Numbered from the stretch's first letter, positions 10,350 through 18,874 are shown. The stretch is DNA of 59,279 bases from Paracoccaceae bacterium (GCA_026707935.1 JAPOVX010000357.1:1-59279), one strand, 5' to 3'. A program made the numbers and translations. The notes: a model not told the origin generated them from the sequence alone.

Positions 10350-10385
10350 AAAATTGAAAGTCAACGCATAAGTGCGCCCAGAATA
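10350..10385 (+). other. Candidate oriT (MobQ-type nick region)
   Basis: The core TAAGTGCGCCC (10369-10379) matches the nick region known for RSF1010/R1162-type and Ti-type Q relaxases, where cleavage falls in TGCG/CCC. It is preceded by a small inverted repeat, TTGA-AAG-TCAA (10354-10364), in the same relative position as the oriT hairpin of RSF1010. It lies immediately upstream of a relaxase of the matching family. A second perfect inverted repeat, GGTCT-GGAC-AGACC (10411-10424), follows and could bind an accessory factor. Confidence 0.65.
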
Positions 10386-10489
10386 GGTTTACGACAAAAA
10401 TCCATATGCTGGTCTGGACAGACCTTGCTCAACCGGGATAGAAACGCTGGCATCTTGAATGAACCCCACCCGACGAGGGAATTGCCGTG

Positions 10490-10702
10490 ATGCGCTACGG
10501 ATACCACGTTGACATCCTGACGCCGGAAATCGCCCGCCGATTCATCTCGGCGATCCACGAACAAGCCGGACAGCCTCTCCTCGTACTGCCGGCAACCAGA
10601 CGGAGACTGGAGCTCGAGATACGGGGCCTGGAACAACTGGCCTGTGGACACCGCTTGGGCGACGACCCTGCCATCCACATCACGACTGCTGCCGAGGAAT
10701 AG
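10490..10702 (+). CDS. Small hypothetical protein next to oriT
   Basis: A 70-residue protein divergent from the relaxase, starting at ATG 10490 with GAGGGA 9 bases upstream (a GTG directly before it is an alternative). The sequence is amphipathic and helical (LTPEIARRFISAIHEQAG, then LPATRRRLELEIRGLEQLA) with no membrane segment. No family recognised. Its location beyond the oriT suggests an early-entry or regulatory gene, but nothing in the sequence proves this. Confidence 0.45.
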   Translation: MRYGYHVDILTPEIARRFISAIHEQAGQPLLVLPATRRRLELEIRGLEQLACGHRLGDDPAIHITTAAEE

Positions 10703-10836
10703 TTGAAGGCCGAACTCGCGACGCCTTTTGATCCACCACCTGTTCTCATCTCATGAATTCTGGACGCCGAGCAGCACACCACTGCAAGCGATATCGGTTA
10801 CAGGTTCGAAGACGTGCATTTTCCGGTCGAAGGTAT

Positions 10837-12133
10837 TCAGGGTGTCAAGTCCAGCACGACGGCAAGGATCCGTGCCATCTGCCGATCGCCGTCGTCGAAG
10901 GCGCCAAGCCTGTCCTTCACCGCCCCGAGCGCTTCCGGCAGAGCCCCGTTGCGGAACGGGGCGCCGTTGCGCAGCGCGCCGGGCTTGCGCTCGAGAACGG
11001 GCACGTAGTGGAGCCAGTCGTAGACCGTCCTGCCGCGATCGAAGCTGCGCGGGTGGCTGCCGACCAGTTCGCCGTCAAGGCGGACATCGACCCGGTCCGC
11101 ATAGGCGAACACTTCCGCCGCCTTCTGGGCCGCCTGCGCCTCGGCGCTGTAGCGGTTGCCGTCGAAGTGCACGAGGCAGGTCCTGGAGACGCCCCGGCTC
11201 AGCGGGCGGTGGCCGTCGAAGGCCCCCGGAAAGGGAATCAGGCAGCGGCGCTCCTCGCGCGCGAACACCTCCCGGATCGTCAACTCGGGGTCGTCGGGAT
11301 GCGGATGCTCCCGCGCATGCCTGCGACAGCTCTCCTCGAGCCAGTCGTTCAGGTCGTCGAGGCTGTCGAAGCGCGGAGGCTCACGGAACAGCCGCTCGCG
11401 AATGTCGCGGACCTGGTTCTCGACCTGGCCCTTCTCCCACGCCGCGTTCGGCGTGCATGCCACCGGATCCACGAGGAAGTGCCCGCACATCTCCAGGAAA
11501 CGGGCGTTGAACTTGCGCGTCCGCCCCGCGAAGATGACGTCGACCACCGTCTTCATGTTGTCGTAGATGCCGCGCTGGCAGGAACCTCCGAACAACTGGA
11601 ACGCCCGGTTGTGGGCGTCGAAAACCATCTCCTGGGTCTCGCGCGGATACGCCCGCACAAAGCTCATGCGGCTGTAGCACAGGCGCATGTGCGCCACCCT
11701 GAGCCGCACCGTCGTGCCGCCGATGACCGCCCATTCATGGCTCCAGTCGAACTGGTAGGCCTCGCCGGGATCGAACGCCAGAGGAACGTGGGCGCCGGTT
11801 CCACGCGGCCGCGTAGCGGCAGACGGCACTGTAGCTCGCATCGCATCCCTGGTCCGCGAGCTGCCCCCAGATCCGCTTCATGCTCAGGCGGTCACGCCGC
11901 TTTGTCTCCTTGTCGGTGTTGGCCTCCAGCTTCCGCTCGAGCTCCGGAATGAAGTCACCGAGCTTCGGATGAGGCTGGTCCGGACGCCGGTACTTCGGCG
12001 CCGCCTCCCCGGAGCGCAACACCTTGCGAACCGTGTTGCGCGACACGCCCATCGACTTCGCGATCAAGCGAATGGACTTCCCTTGAACGTGCCACGCACG
12101 CCGAATCTTGCCGATCGTCTCCACTGACACCAT
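10837..12133 (-). pseudogene. istA: istA transposase, frameshifted and 3'-truncated
   Basis: The gene starts at 12133 with the IstA N-terminus (MVSVETIGKIRRAW, helix-turn-helix SMGVSRNTVRKVLR). After about 110 residues, near YAAAWNRR (about 11800), the frame is lost; the neighbouring frame continues with the DDE catalytic part (AFDPGEAYQFDWSHEW and AWEKGQVENQVRDIRERL). It ends prematurely at ILAVVLDLTP because the C-terminus is deleted. IstA is normally about 500 residues with an adjacent istB, so this copy is dead. It shares its 5' part with the scrap at 133-191. Confidence 0.85.
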
Positions 12134-12205
12134 CTCTCCTGCCTCGCTGAATTATTGCGAGGCAGTCGTTTCCATCGGATCAGGGGTGGGTCAATTTTGA
12201 ACGCG
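10841..12205 (-). mobile_element. Truncated IS21-family element
   Basis: The left part of an IS21-like element. The outer end lies near 12190-12205, where GGTGGGTCAATTTTGA resembles IS21-family termini and the interrupted methylase frame stops. The inner end is lost at about 10841, inside istA, and no istB follows, so the element cannot transpose by itself. It inserted into an N6-methylase gene of which only the N-terminus remains. Confidence 0.7.
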
Positions 12206-12433
12206 ATTCCACACCGAAAAGAGGCCGAAGTCGGGATGGCCCGCGCCCTGGTCAGCAAGTTCGCCGACGCAGAACACCTTGGGCCTAAGCGCCGCGCCCA
12301 CATCATTCAGCAGGTTGGCGAGCGGACCGTACGCAGAGCGTTCGCCGGTTGCACCTCCCGAAGCCCACACGCGCCCAAGGTCGGTGAAATACGTTTCAAC
12401 CGCCACCGCCAACTTTGCGTTCGTTCTCGCCAT
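12205..12433 (-). pseudogene. N-terminal fragment of an N6-adenine DNA methylase / type IIG enzyme
   Basis: From ATG 12433 the frame reads MARTNAKLAV, then TYFTDLGRVWASGGATGER, and near the end ELADQGAGHPDFGLFSV. This is the characteristic opening of large Eco57I-like restriction-methylase proteins. Homology stops where the IS21 end begins, leaving about 75 residues and none of the catalytic motifs. It is unrelated to the intact MmeI-like enzyme at 31899-34703. Confidence 0.6.
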
Positions 12434-12514
12434 CAGTCCCGTTCTGGTCGAGCTTTGCCCAGTGCACAAGCCTTCTTGCAGATTGATCGTCGGCAGTACT
12501 GGTGCGAGGCACAA

Positions 12515-12799
12515 TCATGTGAGCCGCGCGCCTTTCGGCGGCGGTTTGATCCTGGCGCGCATGCGCAAGCTCGTAGCCGTCTCGGGATTGTCGTGACAGC
12601 ATTCAGTGAGCGACTTGCACTGGTTGAAGAAGTACGACAGGCTTTTCCCGGTCTTCCCGTAGCAATCGATCCGTTCCTCAAGGGCCACGTTTCAGAGTTG
12701 GCGCTGGTCTTCGAGCATGCCCTCAAGCCACCGCAAATTTGACTCCTTCTGCGGTAGGGGGCGATAGACAACCTGCCTGTGCGTGTTAACAAGGGCCAT
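12515..12799 (-). pseudogene. tnpB: tnpB (IS200/IS605 orfB) N-terminal fragment with internal stop
   Basis: From ATG 12799 the frame contains QVVYRPLPQKESNLRWLEG, then an in-frame TGA after LEDQRQL, then NVALEERIDCYGKTGKSLS and NQCKSLTECCHDNPETA. This matches the start of TnpB, whose members read like YRLYPTKxQ...LxxxRxLYNxALEER...YxxQxKxLTE. Only about 95 codons survive, all nuclease motifs are missing and there is one stop, so it is inactive. A right end of the same IS class lies far away at 40389-40416. Confidence 0.6.
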
Positions 12800-12848
12800 G
12801 CGGTCGCTCCTGCATTGAGCGTTTAGGCGAGGGTGTTGGGCAATAACC

Positions 12849-12872
12849 CTCGCCACGCATCTCGCCACGCAT
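12849..12872. repeat. Tandem 12-bp duplication
   Basis: CTCGCCACGCAT occurs twice without a gap in the non-coding DNA between the tnpB scrap and parA. Function unknown. Confidence 0.6.
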
Positions 12873-13079
12873 ACTGAATCGGCGGCGCAGAAAACGCAAG
12901 CGGCGTTTCATGGTTCACGGTTAGTCAAGTATATGAGCCCCGAATTAGCCCCGTAGAGCGCCGTTTTCTCCCAGATGAGCCAAAGTACACAAAATTCCGT
13001 AATAGCCCAAAAACGGCATCTGAGCGCATCCTATGGCCGTGTCTGCGCCAAGGACTCGGTTTGGACGAGGTTCTGGCAC

Positions 13080-13205
13080 GTGCAAAGAGACAAAAACGCC
13101 GCCTAAAAAGAATCGGAAACAAATCGGATATAATTAAGACAGCCAATTTAAATCGAATTACTTTAAGACGCAAATAATAAATCCGATATAAACCTGCTTG
13201 CAAAA
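13080..13205. promoter_or_regulatory. AT-rich control region upstream of parA
   Basis: This stretch is much richer in A and T than its surroundings. It carries direct copies of AATCGGA (13111-13117 and 13122-13128), an inverted copy ATCCGAT (13181-13187) and two copies of TTAAGAC. It ends about 55 bases before the parA start. Short repeats in AT-rich DNA before a partition operon fit a promoter/operator or a partition site; which one cannot be told. Nothing else was found in 12873-13261. Confidence 0.4.
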
Positions 13206-13261
13206 ATTAAGCAAATCATGTACCAGTTGATCCAGCATCTCGCTGGAACAGGGAACCCAAC

Positions 13262-13942
13262 ATGCCGGTGATTGTCATGGCCAGCGCAAAGGGAGGAGCG
13301 GGGAAATCAACCTGCTCGGTACTCCTTGCCACCGGGTTTGCCCGCCTCGGCGCCAAGGTCACAATTCTGGATTGTGACCCTTCCCAGGCACTATCAAGAT
13401 GGGCGCGCCGCGGATTGCCATCCGGCATCAGGCACGGAGGCAACCCCGGTCCCTCCGAAATAATCAAGGCCATCCAGGAAGCAGACGGTGATGGCAACAT
13501 TGTCATCGTCGACCTGGAAGGCGTAGCTTCCCAGACGGTCAGTCGTGCGATTTCCCAAGCCGATCTGGTTCTCGTCCCGATGCAGGCCACCGCGCTTGAT
13601 GCCGAAATCGGTTCAGAAGCATTGGCACTGGTACGCGAAGAGGAAGAGGCGTTGCGCCGCAAAATTCGCCATGCTGTGGTTCTTACCAAAACCAGCGCGG
13701 CCGTCAGGAGCCGTGTTCAGCGTGACCTTGAAGAACAACTGGCGGCAGCCGGCATCGACGTGATCAATCCAACCCTTGTCAACCGTGCGGCATTTGGCGA
13801 ACTGTTTGCACTGGGCGGCGATCTGCAGTTCATGGCCGCCGATCCGAACGTAAAGACCGGAGGACGCATCGAGGGCGCCATCGAAAATGCCGAGGCCTTC
13901 ACAGAAGCAGTCTATCGACGCCTTCAGGAGGAGGGAACATGA
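13262..13942 (+). CDS. parA: ParA/VirC1-like partition ATPase
   Basis: A 226-residue cytoplasmic ATPase of the ParA/MinD superfamily. The deviant Walker A KGGAGKST (residues 10-17) has the signature lysine, ILDCDPSQAL is the switch I region, and IVIVDLEGV is the Walker B strand. It lacks the N-terminal helix-turn-helix of large ParA proteins, so it belongs to the short class that includes VirC1, which acts in plasmid partition or delivery of transfer DNA to the pole. The next gene overlaps it by ATGA, giving a three-gene operon with two small basic proteins as candidate DNA-binding partners. Confidence 0.88.
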   Translation: MPVIVMASAKGGAGKSTCSVLLATGFARLGAKVTILDCDPSQALSRWARRGLPSGIRHGGNPGPSEIIKAIQEADGDGNIVIVDLEGVASQTVSRAISQADLVLVPMQATALDAEIGSEALALVREEEEALRRKIRHAVVLTKTSAAVRSRVQRDLEEQLAAAGIDVINPTLVNRAAFGELFALGGDLQFMAADPNVKTGGRIEGAIENAEAFTEAVYRRLQEEGT

Positions 13943-14244
13943 GCAGGGAACCAGGGAGCCGGCTGCCAGGATTGTCAGGGCTGAAAGCACGGCCCAAGGA
14001 ACAACCACAGGCTGCACAGGAAGTGGCCGACCGCGTGGGCAACCGGCATGGGTTTCACGATCGCAGCCCACGGCGCAAAAAACCCGGCAGGAAGAAATCG
14101 CCTCGTTCGTGGCCGCTCCATCCAAGGGTCATGCCCGCTATAGGTGAAGCGTTCGTCGCTGAAGCGGAGCGGCTGGGCCTGACACAGGGGCAGCTCATGG
14201 AGGACTGCTGGAAAGCCTATCTTCAGACCAGGGGGAAGGCATGA
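13939..14244 (+). CDS. Small basic protein, putative ParA partner
   Basis: A 101-residue protein starting in an ATGA overlap with parA. The N-terminal half is a disordered, Arg/Lys/Pro-rich segment (RRKKPGRKKSPRS). The C-terminal half (LHPRVMPAIGEAFVAEAERLGLTQGQLMEDCWKAYL by position about 61-96) could form a ribbon-helix-helix-like or helical dimer unit. Position and charge suggest the centromere-binding or relaxosome partner of ParA, as VirC2 partners VirC1. No family assigned. Confidence 0.65.
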   Translation: MSREPGSRLPGLSGLKARPKEQPQAAQEVADRVGNRHGFHDRSPRRKKPGRKKSPRSWPLHPRVMPAIGEAFVAEAERLGLTQGQLMEDCWKAYLQTRGKA

Positions 14245-14543
14245 CAAATCAGAGGAACAGAACCGTCGAAGTGCGTCTCGACATGGAATGTGCGATAGCA
14301 GTCGAACAGATGGCCATCACCGAGAACTGTACAGTCAGCGATATACTTCGTGCCGCCATTAGCGACCGTTGGGATGCACACGTCGCAGCAGAGCGCCGGC
14401 GTCGTGAAAAAGCGCTTGTGGATACACCGCGCTACCGTGACAGAAATGTCATTAGTTTGATGCACCGTCGCAAAAGGACAGGGACTACGCTTTTTGGGCC
14501 GTCTCCAGAACGATGTCAGGAAAAAAGTCGAGGTGGACCGTGA
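14241..14543 (+). CDS. Putative ribbon-helix-helix DNA-binding protein
   Basis: A 100-residue protein in ATGA overlap with the preceding gene. Residues about 7-45 (RTVEVRLDMECAIAVEQMA, then ENCTVSDILRAAISDRW) have the beta-strand plus two-helix pattern of ribbon-helix-helix repressors; the tail is basic. As last gene of the parA operon it may bind the control region upstream of parA. Its 3' end overlaps the convergent primase gene by 59 bases. Confidence 0.6.
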   Translation: MTNQRNRTVEVRLDMECAIAVEQMAITENCTVSDILRAAISDRWDAHVAAERRRREKALVDTPRYRDRNVISLMHRRKRTGTTLFGPSPERCQEKSRGGP

Positions 14544-15975
14544 CGCTACGCGCGTCGACCGGATCCGCCATCAGGACACCGCACCGCCGGTAAAACCGGG
14601 AGGAACCGCTGTCGTTGCCAACGGCAACGTGAAGCGGCCACGCCGTGACAGCCGGTCTTTCCGGAAGATCTTCGCTTGATCTGTGTGATGATCTGCCACC
14701 GAAGGCCTGATCGCACCTGGCCTGCATGGCTTGACGATAACGCTCCCTCACACGATTGTCCGGAATGGCAACCACCACTTCCGCGATCCTGGCGTCCAGT
14801 CCGGCAAGACGTTCCGGGCTATCGAAATTCCGGCCAACGGTTTCGCGTTCCCAGAGGATGTCGATCAGCGGCTGACTTCGAGACAGTGCCTTCTGCATGG
14901 CTTCCGCACCGCCCGCCTTGATCAGGGTGTCGGGGTCGTTACCATCCGGCAAAAGGATGAAACGCAGCGACCGGCCGGCTTTCAGCAGCGGAAACGCGTG
15001 ATCGATGAGACGATGGGCAGCACGCCGTCCAGCCGCATCACCGTCGAACGCAATCAACAGTTCCGGCGCAACGCTCCATGCCAACTCAAGGTGGCCCTGC
15101 GTGACTGCCGTACCGAGTGGTGCGGCAACATGGACAATCCCGGCCCCTACCATGGCGATCACGTCCATGTAGCCCTCAACGATGACGAGCTCTCCGGTTC
15201 TTCGTGCCGCGGCTCGGGCTTGCCCAAGATTGTACAGAGTCCTGCTCTTGTCGAAGAGTGGGCCGGCAGGAGAGTTGATGTACTTGGCCCTGGCCTTGGG
15301 AGAGAGTGCCCGCGCTCCGAACGCGACATGTTTTCCGGCCCGATTCCTGATCGGAAACATTACGCGATTGCGGAATCGGTCGTACGGCGGCTTGCCGTCA
15401 TCCGGGCGAACAACAACCCCAGCCTCGATCATGTCGATGAGTGTATGGCCACGGCTCCGCAGGAATTGCTGCAGCGGATTTCCACGAGCGGGGGCATAAC
15501 CCAACCCGAACATCGTTACCGCTTCGCGGCTGATTCCTCGCTTTTTCAGGTAAATGCGCGCAGGCTGGCCTGCATGGTTGGCGATCAGCTGGCTGCGATA
15601 GAACGCCACGGAGTGGTCAAGAACCTGGTGCAAGACTGCAGACCGATCAGATCGGGCACTGCGACGCGCGGCGGCAGGCACCGGAATACCCGCCTCGTTC
15701 GCCAGGAATTCTACCGCTTCGCGAAAACCAATGTTTCGCGTTTCCCGCACCCAGGTGATCGCATCGCCCTTGGCGCCGCAGCTAAAGCAGTAATAGAAGC
15801 CCTCTTGATCATCGACCTTGAAAGACGGCGTCTTTTCCTGGTGGAACGGACAGCAGGCCCAGAATACTCCTCGCACCGTTTTCGACCGCCGCGAATCCCA
15901 TGCCACGGACTTGCCCACTAACCGGGCAAGCGAAATCCGCCCACGCAATTCTTCCAGCCATTGCCCCGTGAGCAC
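14485..15975 (-). CDS. DnaG-type primase with zinc finger and extra C-terminal domain
   Basis: A 496-residue plasmid primase that would synthesise RNA primers. Residues 36-70 form the CHC2 zinc finger (C42, H45, C63, C66), residues about 120-260 the RNA-polymerase-like N-part, and TOPRIM motifs follow: VEGYMDV (266-272) and FDGDAAG (310-316). The core is a close relative of the primase core inside the relaxase. After the core, residues about 455-496 (YRRCGVLMADPVDARSVTV, then HLDFFPD) replace the DnaB-binding domain of cellular DnaG and resemble the free-standing protein at 16055-16258. The start is GTG 15975; no better start was found. Confidence 0.88.
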   Translation of the reverse strand: MLTGQWLEELRGRISLARLVGKSVAWDSRRSKTVRGVFWACCPFHQEKTPSFKVDDQEGFYYCFSCGAKGDAITWVRETRNIGFREAVEFLANEAGIPVPAAARRSARSDRSAVLHQVLDHSVAFYRSQLIANHAGQPARIYLKKRGISREAVTMFGLGYAPARGNPLQQFLRSRGHTLIDMIEAGVVVRPDDGKPPYDRFRNRVMFPIRNRAGKHVAFGARALSPKARAKYINSPAGPLFDKSRTLYNLGQARAAARRTGELVIVEGYMDVIAMVGAGIVHVAAPLGTAVTQGHLELAWSVAPELLIAFDGDAAGRRAAHRLIDHAFPLLKAGRSLRFILLPDGNDPDTLIKAGGAEAMQKALSRSQPLIDILWERETVGRNFDSPERLAGLDARIAEVVVAIPDNRVRERYRQAMQARCDQAFGGRSSHRSSEDLPERPAVTAWPLHVAVGNDSGSSRFYRRCGVLMADPVDARSVTVHLDFFPDIVLETAQKA

Positions 15976-16054
15976 CCTTGTTTGCCGTTGATTGTTCTTT
16001 GTTATGGGCGGCGGTCAGCAAAGCAGGAAGCTTCGCCATTCATGGCGAGGTCGG

Positions 16055-16258
16055 TCACGAGGCAGGACTTCCTTCCTCGGCACGTTTCGGGAATGCGACG
16101 AGATCGACGTTGGGGAACAGGTCGAGTTTTACGGTGATGGACTTGATGCTCGAATCTTCGTTCCTGTGCAAAAAGGCCACTCCGCAAGGCCGCCACCAGG
16201 TTTTCTCATTGTGATCTTGCCGAAGCGTCAGGTTCAGGACTTCGGGTTTTGCCGCCAT
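16055..16258 (-). CDS. Small protein homologous to the primase C-terminal domain
   Basis: A 67-residue protein with a clear ribosome binding site (AAAGGAG before ATG 16258). It reads WWRPCGVAFLHRNEDSS, then ITVKLDLFPNVDL, the same pattern as the tail of the adjacent primase (YRRCGVLMADP..., VTVHLDFFPD). Similar W-x-R-x-G-x-A-F ... KLDxxP proteins are common on plasmids and integrative elements as small unknowns. It lies directly upstream of the primase in the same direction, so it may be a paralogue or subunit of that domain. Confidence 0.7.
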   Translation of the reverse strand: MAAKPEVLNLTLRQDHNEKTWWRPCGVAFLHRNEDSSIKSITVKLDLFPNVDLVAFPKRAEEGSPAS

Positions 16259-16321
16259 TTTTTTCTCCTTTCGTGGCTGGTGAATGGATCGGCGGGAAAA
16301 GATGAGGAGGGCACAGGCCCG

Positions 16322-16525
16322 TCACCAGAACTCTGCCGTTTCCTCGGGAGTCGCCCCGGTCAGTATGAATTCCCACTGGTCCTCGGTCAGGTCCGAAAAA
16401 GCGTTCTGGACGAAAGGACGGGACCGGAACGGCGTTACCAGCCAGGCGCGCAACAACTCCGGGTCCACCGGCAGCTCCATTTCGTGCATGCGGCCGGTCA
16501 GCATGGATTGTCTTCGCAAGATCAT
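16322..16525 (-). CDS. Small conserved-type protein downstream of the ribonucleotide reductase
   Basis: A 67-residue protein whose ATG (16525) follows the reductase stop without a gap, so it is translationally coupled. The pattern ELPVDPELLRAWLVT, FVQNAFSDLTEDQWEFILT and TPEETAEF resembles a short family common on phages and plasmids (QNAFPxLxxxxREFxxTGxTxEEW), function unknown. Confidence 0.65.
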   Translation of the reverse strand: MILRRQSMLTGRMHEMELPVDPELLRAWLVTPFRSRPFVQNAFSDLTEDQWEFILTGATPEETAEFW

Positions 16526-18874
16526 CTATCCGCACCTGGAGTGCCCGCAATCCAGGCAATTGACGCAGCCTTCGACCATCTTCACGTCATGTCCGCCGCA
16601 ATTGGCGCACGACGATCCGGGCTTTTCGCGATTCAGTTCGTCGGCGATGGCGTCCAGGAAATCCCCCTGGAGAGGTTCAGCTCCCGGCAGCGAACCGGTT
16701 TCGTTCCCCGTCACGGTTTGCATCACGGGATCGTCGACAAAACCGGTCGCGGCCATGTGACGTTCGATGACACCACCGATCGCGGCCAGAATCGACGGAA
16801 TGTAACGGCCTTCCATCCAGGCACCGCCCCTCGGATCAGACACGGCGCTCAACTCTTCGGCCACGAACCGCACATCTCCGCCCCGGCGTAACACCGCGGA
16901 AATCATCCGCGTGAGTGCCAGCGTCCAAGCATAGTGCTCCATGTTCTTCGAATTGATGAACACCTCGAACGGCCGTCGGACACCGCTCTCCATCGTGTCA
17001 TTGAGCGTAATGTAGATCGCGTGCTCGCTTTCCGGCCATTTGATCTTGTACGTCCGGCCTTCCAGCACTTCCGGGCGCAGCAGCAACACGGGCTCCGGGT
17101 CTGACCCTGTTCCTTGTCTCTCCTGCTCTTGGCGCGCCGCCCCTTCGGCTTCTGCGATGCTCAGTATCGATCCCGTGACCTCGTTCGGGCGATAGGTCGT
17201 GCATCCCTTGCACCCCTTGTCCCAGGCGGACATGTACACGGCCCGGAAGTCCTCGAACGCGATATCGGCAGGGCAGTTGATCGTCTTGGAGATCGAGCTG
17301 TCGACCCACTTCTGGACCGCGGCCTGCATGCGGACGTGATGCTCTGGATTCAGCGTCTGGGCATCGACAAAATTATCGGGCAGCGGCTTGCCGCCGTGCT
17401 TCTCGCGCCAGAGCCGGACCGCGTAGTCGACAACCTCTTCTTCGGCGTGCAAGCCATCCGGGTGCAGAACCTTCCGGTTGTACGAAAACGCAAACACCGG
17501 CTCGATCCCGGACGAAACGTTGCCTGCAAGCAACGAAATCGTCCCTGTCGGTGCGATTGACGTGAGAAGGGCATTGCGGATGCCGTTGGCCGCAACCGCC
17601 TTCCTGACTTCCTCGTCCATCGACTGCATCATCGGCCCGGCCAGAAAGGCATCGCGGTCGAAATGCGGGAAGGGACCTTTTTCGGCGGCAAGCTCCGCAG
17701 ATGCCAGATAGGCCGATCGCGCGATCCGGCCCATCCAGTGTTGGGCCAAGCTTGCAGACCCGTTGCTTCCGTACCGCTTGCCCTTCATCAGCAGCGCGTC
17801 GGCAAGACCGGTCACGCCCAGACCAATTCGTCGCTTGGCCAGCGCTTCCTCCCGCTGGGCGTCGAGCGGGAACCCGGAGACATCGATCACGTTGTCCATC
17901 ATGCGCACGGCGGTTGCGGCAAGGCGGTCGAGTTCATCCGTGTCCAGTCCCGCATCCGGCCCGAACGGATCATGAACAAGGCGGGCCAGGTTGATCGAGC
18001 CCAGGAGGCAGGCGCCATATGGCGGCAAGGGTTGCTCCCCGCAGGGATTGGTCGCGGAAATCGTCTCGCAATAGTGGAGATTGTTGCGTTGGTTGATCCG
18101 GTCGATGAAAATGACGCCGGGTTCGGCATAGCCGAAGGTCGACTCCATGATCCGGTTCCACAGGTCACGGGCGCGAACCGTCTTCCAGACCTTGCCGCCG
18201 AACACGAGGTCCCAGCCGCGATCGCCCTTCACCGCTTCCATGAACGGATCGGTGGCAAGAACCGACAGGTTGAACATCCTCAACCGGGCAGGGTCCGACT
18301 TGGCGGCAATGAAGTCCTCGATGTCCGGGTGGTCGCAGCGCATCGTCGCCATCATTGCGCCCCGCCGCGACCCGGCCGACATGATGGTCCGGCACATCGA
18401 ATCCCAGACATCCATGAACGAGAGCGGTCCCGAAGCATCGGCCGCAACGCCGACGACCGGCGCACCTTTCGGTCGAATTGTGGAGAAATCGTATCCGATC
18501 CCGCCACCCTGCTGCATGGTGACGGCAGCTTCCTTCAGCATGGCGAAAATCCCGTCCATGCTGTCGGGAATCGTTCCCATGACAAAACAGTTGAACAGGG
18601 TGACCGAACGCCCGGTGCCGGCGCCGGCCAGGATGCGCCCCGCAGGCAGGAAGCGAAACCCGTCGAGCGCACTATAGAATTCACCTTCCCAGCGAACCGG
18701 GTCTGCCTCGACCGCCGCCAGCGCCCGGGCCACGCGCCGCCAGGTGTCCTCGACGGTTCCATCGATCGGGACGCCGGATGGGTCTTTCAGCCGGTACTTC
18801 ATGTTCCAGATCTGCTCGGAAAACGGACATGCGAACGAACCTGAGTTCGGGACAATGGAACTTTTCGGCGCCAT
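16526..18874 (-). CDS. nrdJ: Adenosylcobalamin-dependent (class II) ribonucleotide reductase
   Basis: Reduces ribonucleotides to deoxyribonucleotides with a B12-derived radical, independent of oxygen. Diagnostic features are the reducible cysteine context TLFNCFVMG, the active-site block NPCGEQPLPPYGACLLGSINL (radical Cys and Glu of the finger loop), the CKGCTTYRPNEV segment near the end of the core, and a C-terminal Cys-rich module (CANCGG... CVNCLDCGHSRCG) as in NrdJ. The start is ATG 18874 (MAPKSSIVP), with GAGG upstream. About 780 residues is complete for the family. Its place between the plasmid primase and pilus genes suggests dNTP supply for plasmid DNA synthesis. Confidence 0.95.
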   Translation of the reverse strand: MAPKSSIVPNSGSFACPFSEQIWNMKYRLKDPSGVPIDGTVEDTWRRVARALAAVEADPVRWEGEFYSALDGFRFLPAGRILAGAGTGRSVTLFNCFVMGTIPDSMDGIFAMLKEAAVTMQQGGGIGYDFSTIRPKGAPVVGVAADASGPLSFMDVWDSMCRTIMSAGSRRGAMMATMRCDHPDIEDFIAAKSDPARLRMFNLSVLATDPFMEAVKGDRGWDLVFGGKVWKTVRARDLWNRIMESTFGYAEPGVIFIDRINQRNNLHYCETISATNPCGEQPLPPYGACLLGSINLARLVHDPFGPDAGLDTDELDRLAATAVRMMDNVIDVSGFPLDAQREEALAKRRIGLGVTGLADALLMKGKRYGSNGSASLAQHWMGRIARSAYLASAELAAEKGPFPHFDRDAFLAGPMMQSMDEEVRKAVAANGIRNALLTSIAPTGTISLLAGNVSSGIEPVFAFSYNRKVLHPDGLHAEEEVVDYAVRLWREKHGGKPLPDNFVDAQTLNPEHHVRMQAAVQKWVDSSISKTINCPADIAFEDFRAVYMSAWDKGCKGCTTYRPNEVTGSILSIAEAEGAARQEQERQGTGSDPEPVLLLRPEVLEGRTYKIKWPESEHAIYITLNDTMESGVRRPFEVFINSKNMEHYAWTLALTRMISAVLRRGGDVRFVAEELSAVSDPRGGAWMEGRYIPSILAAIGGVIERHMAATGFVDDPVMQTVTGNETGSLPGAEPLQGDFLDAIADELNREKPGSSCANCGGHDVKMVEGCVNCLDCGHSRCG

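Noticed and set aside
10753..11952. Plus-strand 399-codon frame opposite istA
   Set aside because: Antisense of a recognisable IS21 transposase.
17663..18844. Plus-strand open frame of 393 codons opposite nrdJ
   Set aside because: Antisense of a strongly conserved reductase; no recognisable protein features.
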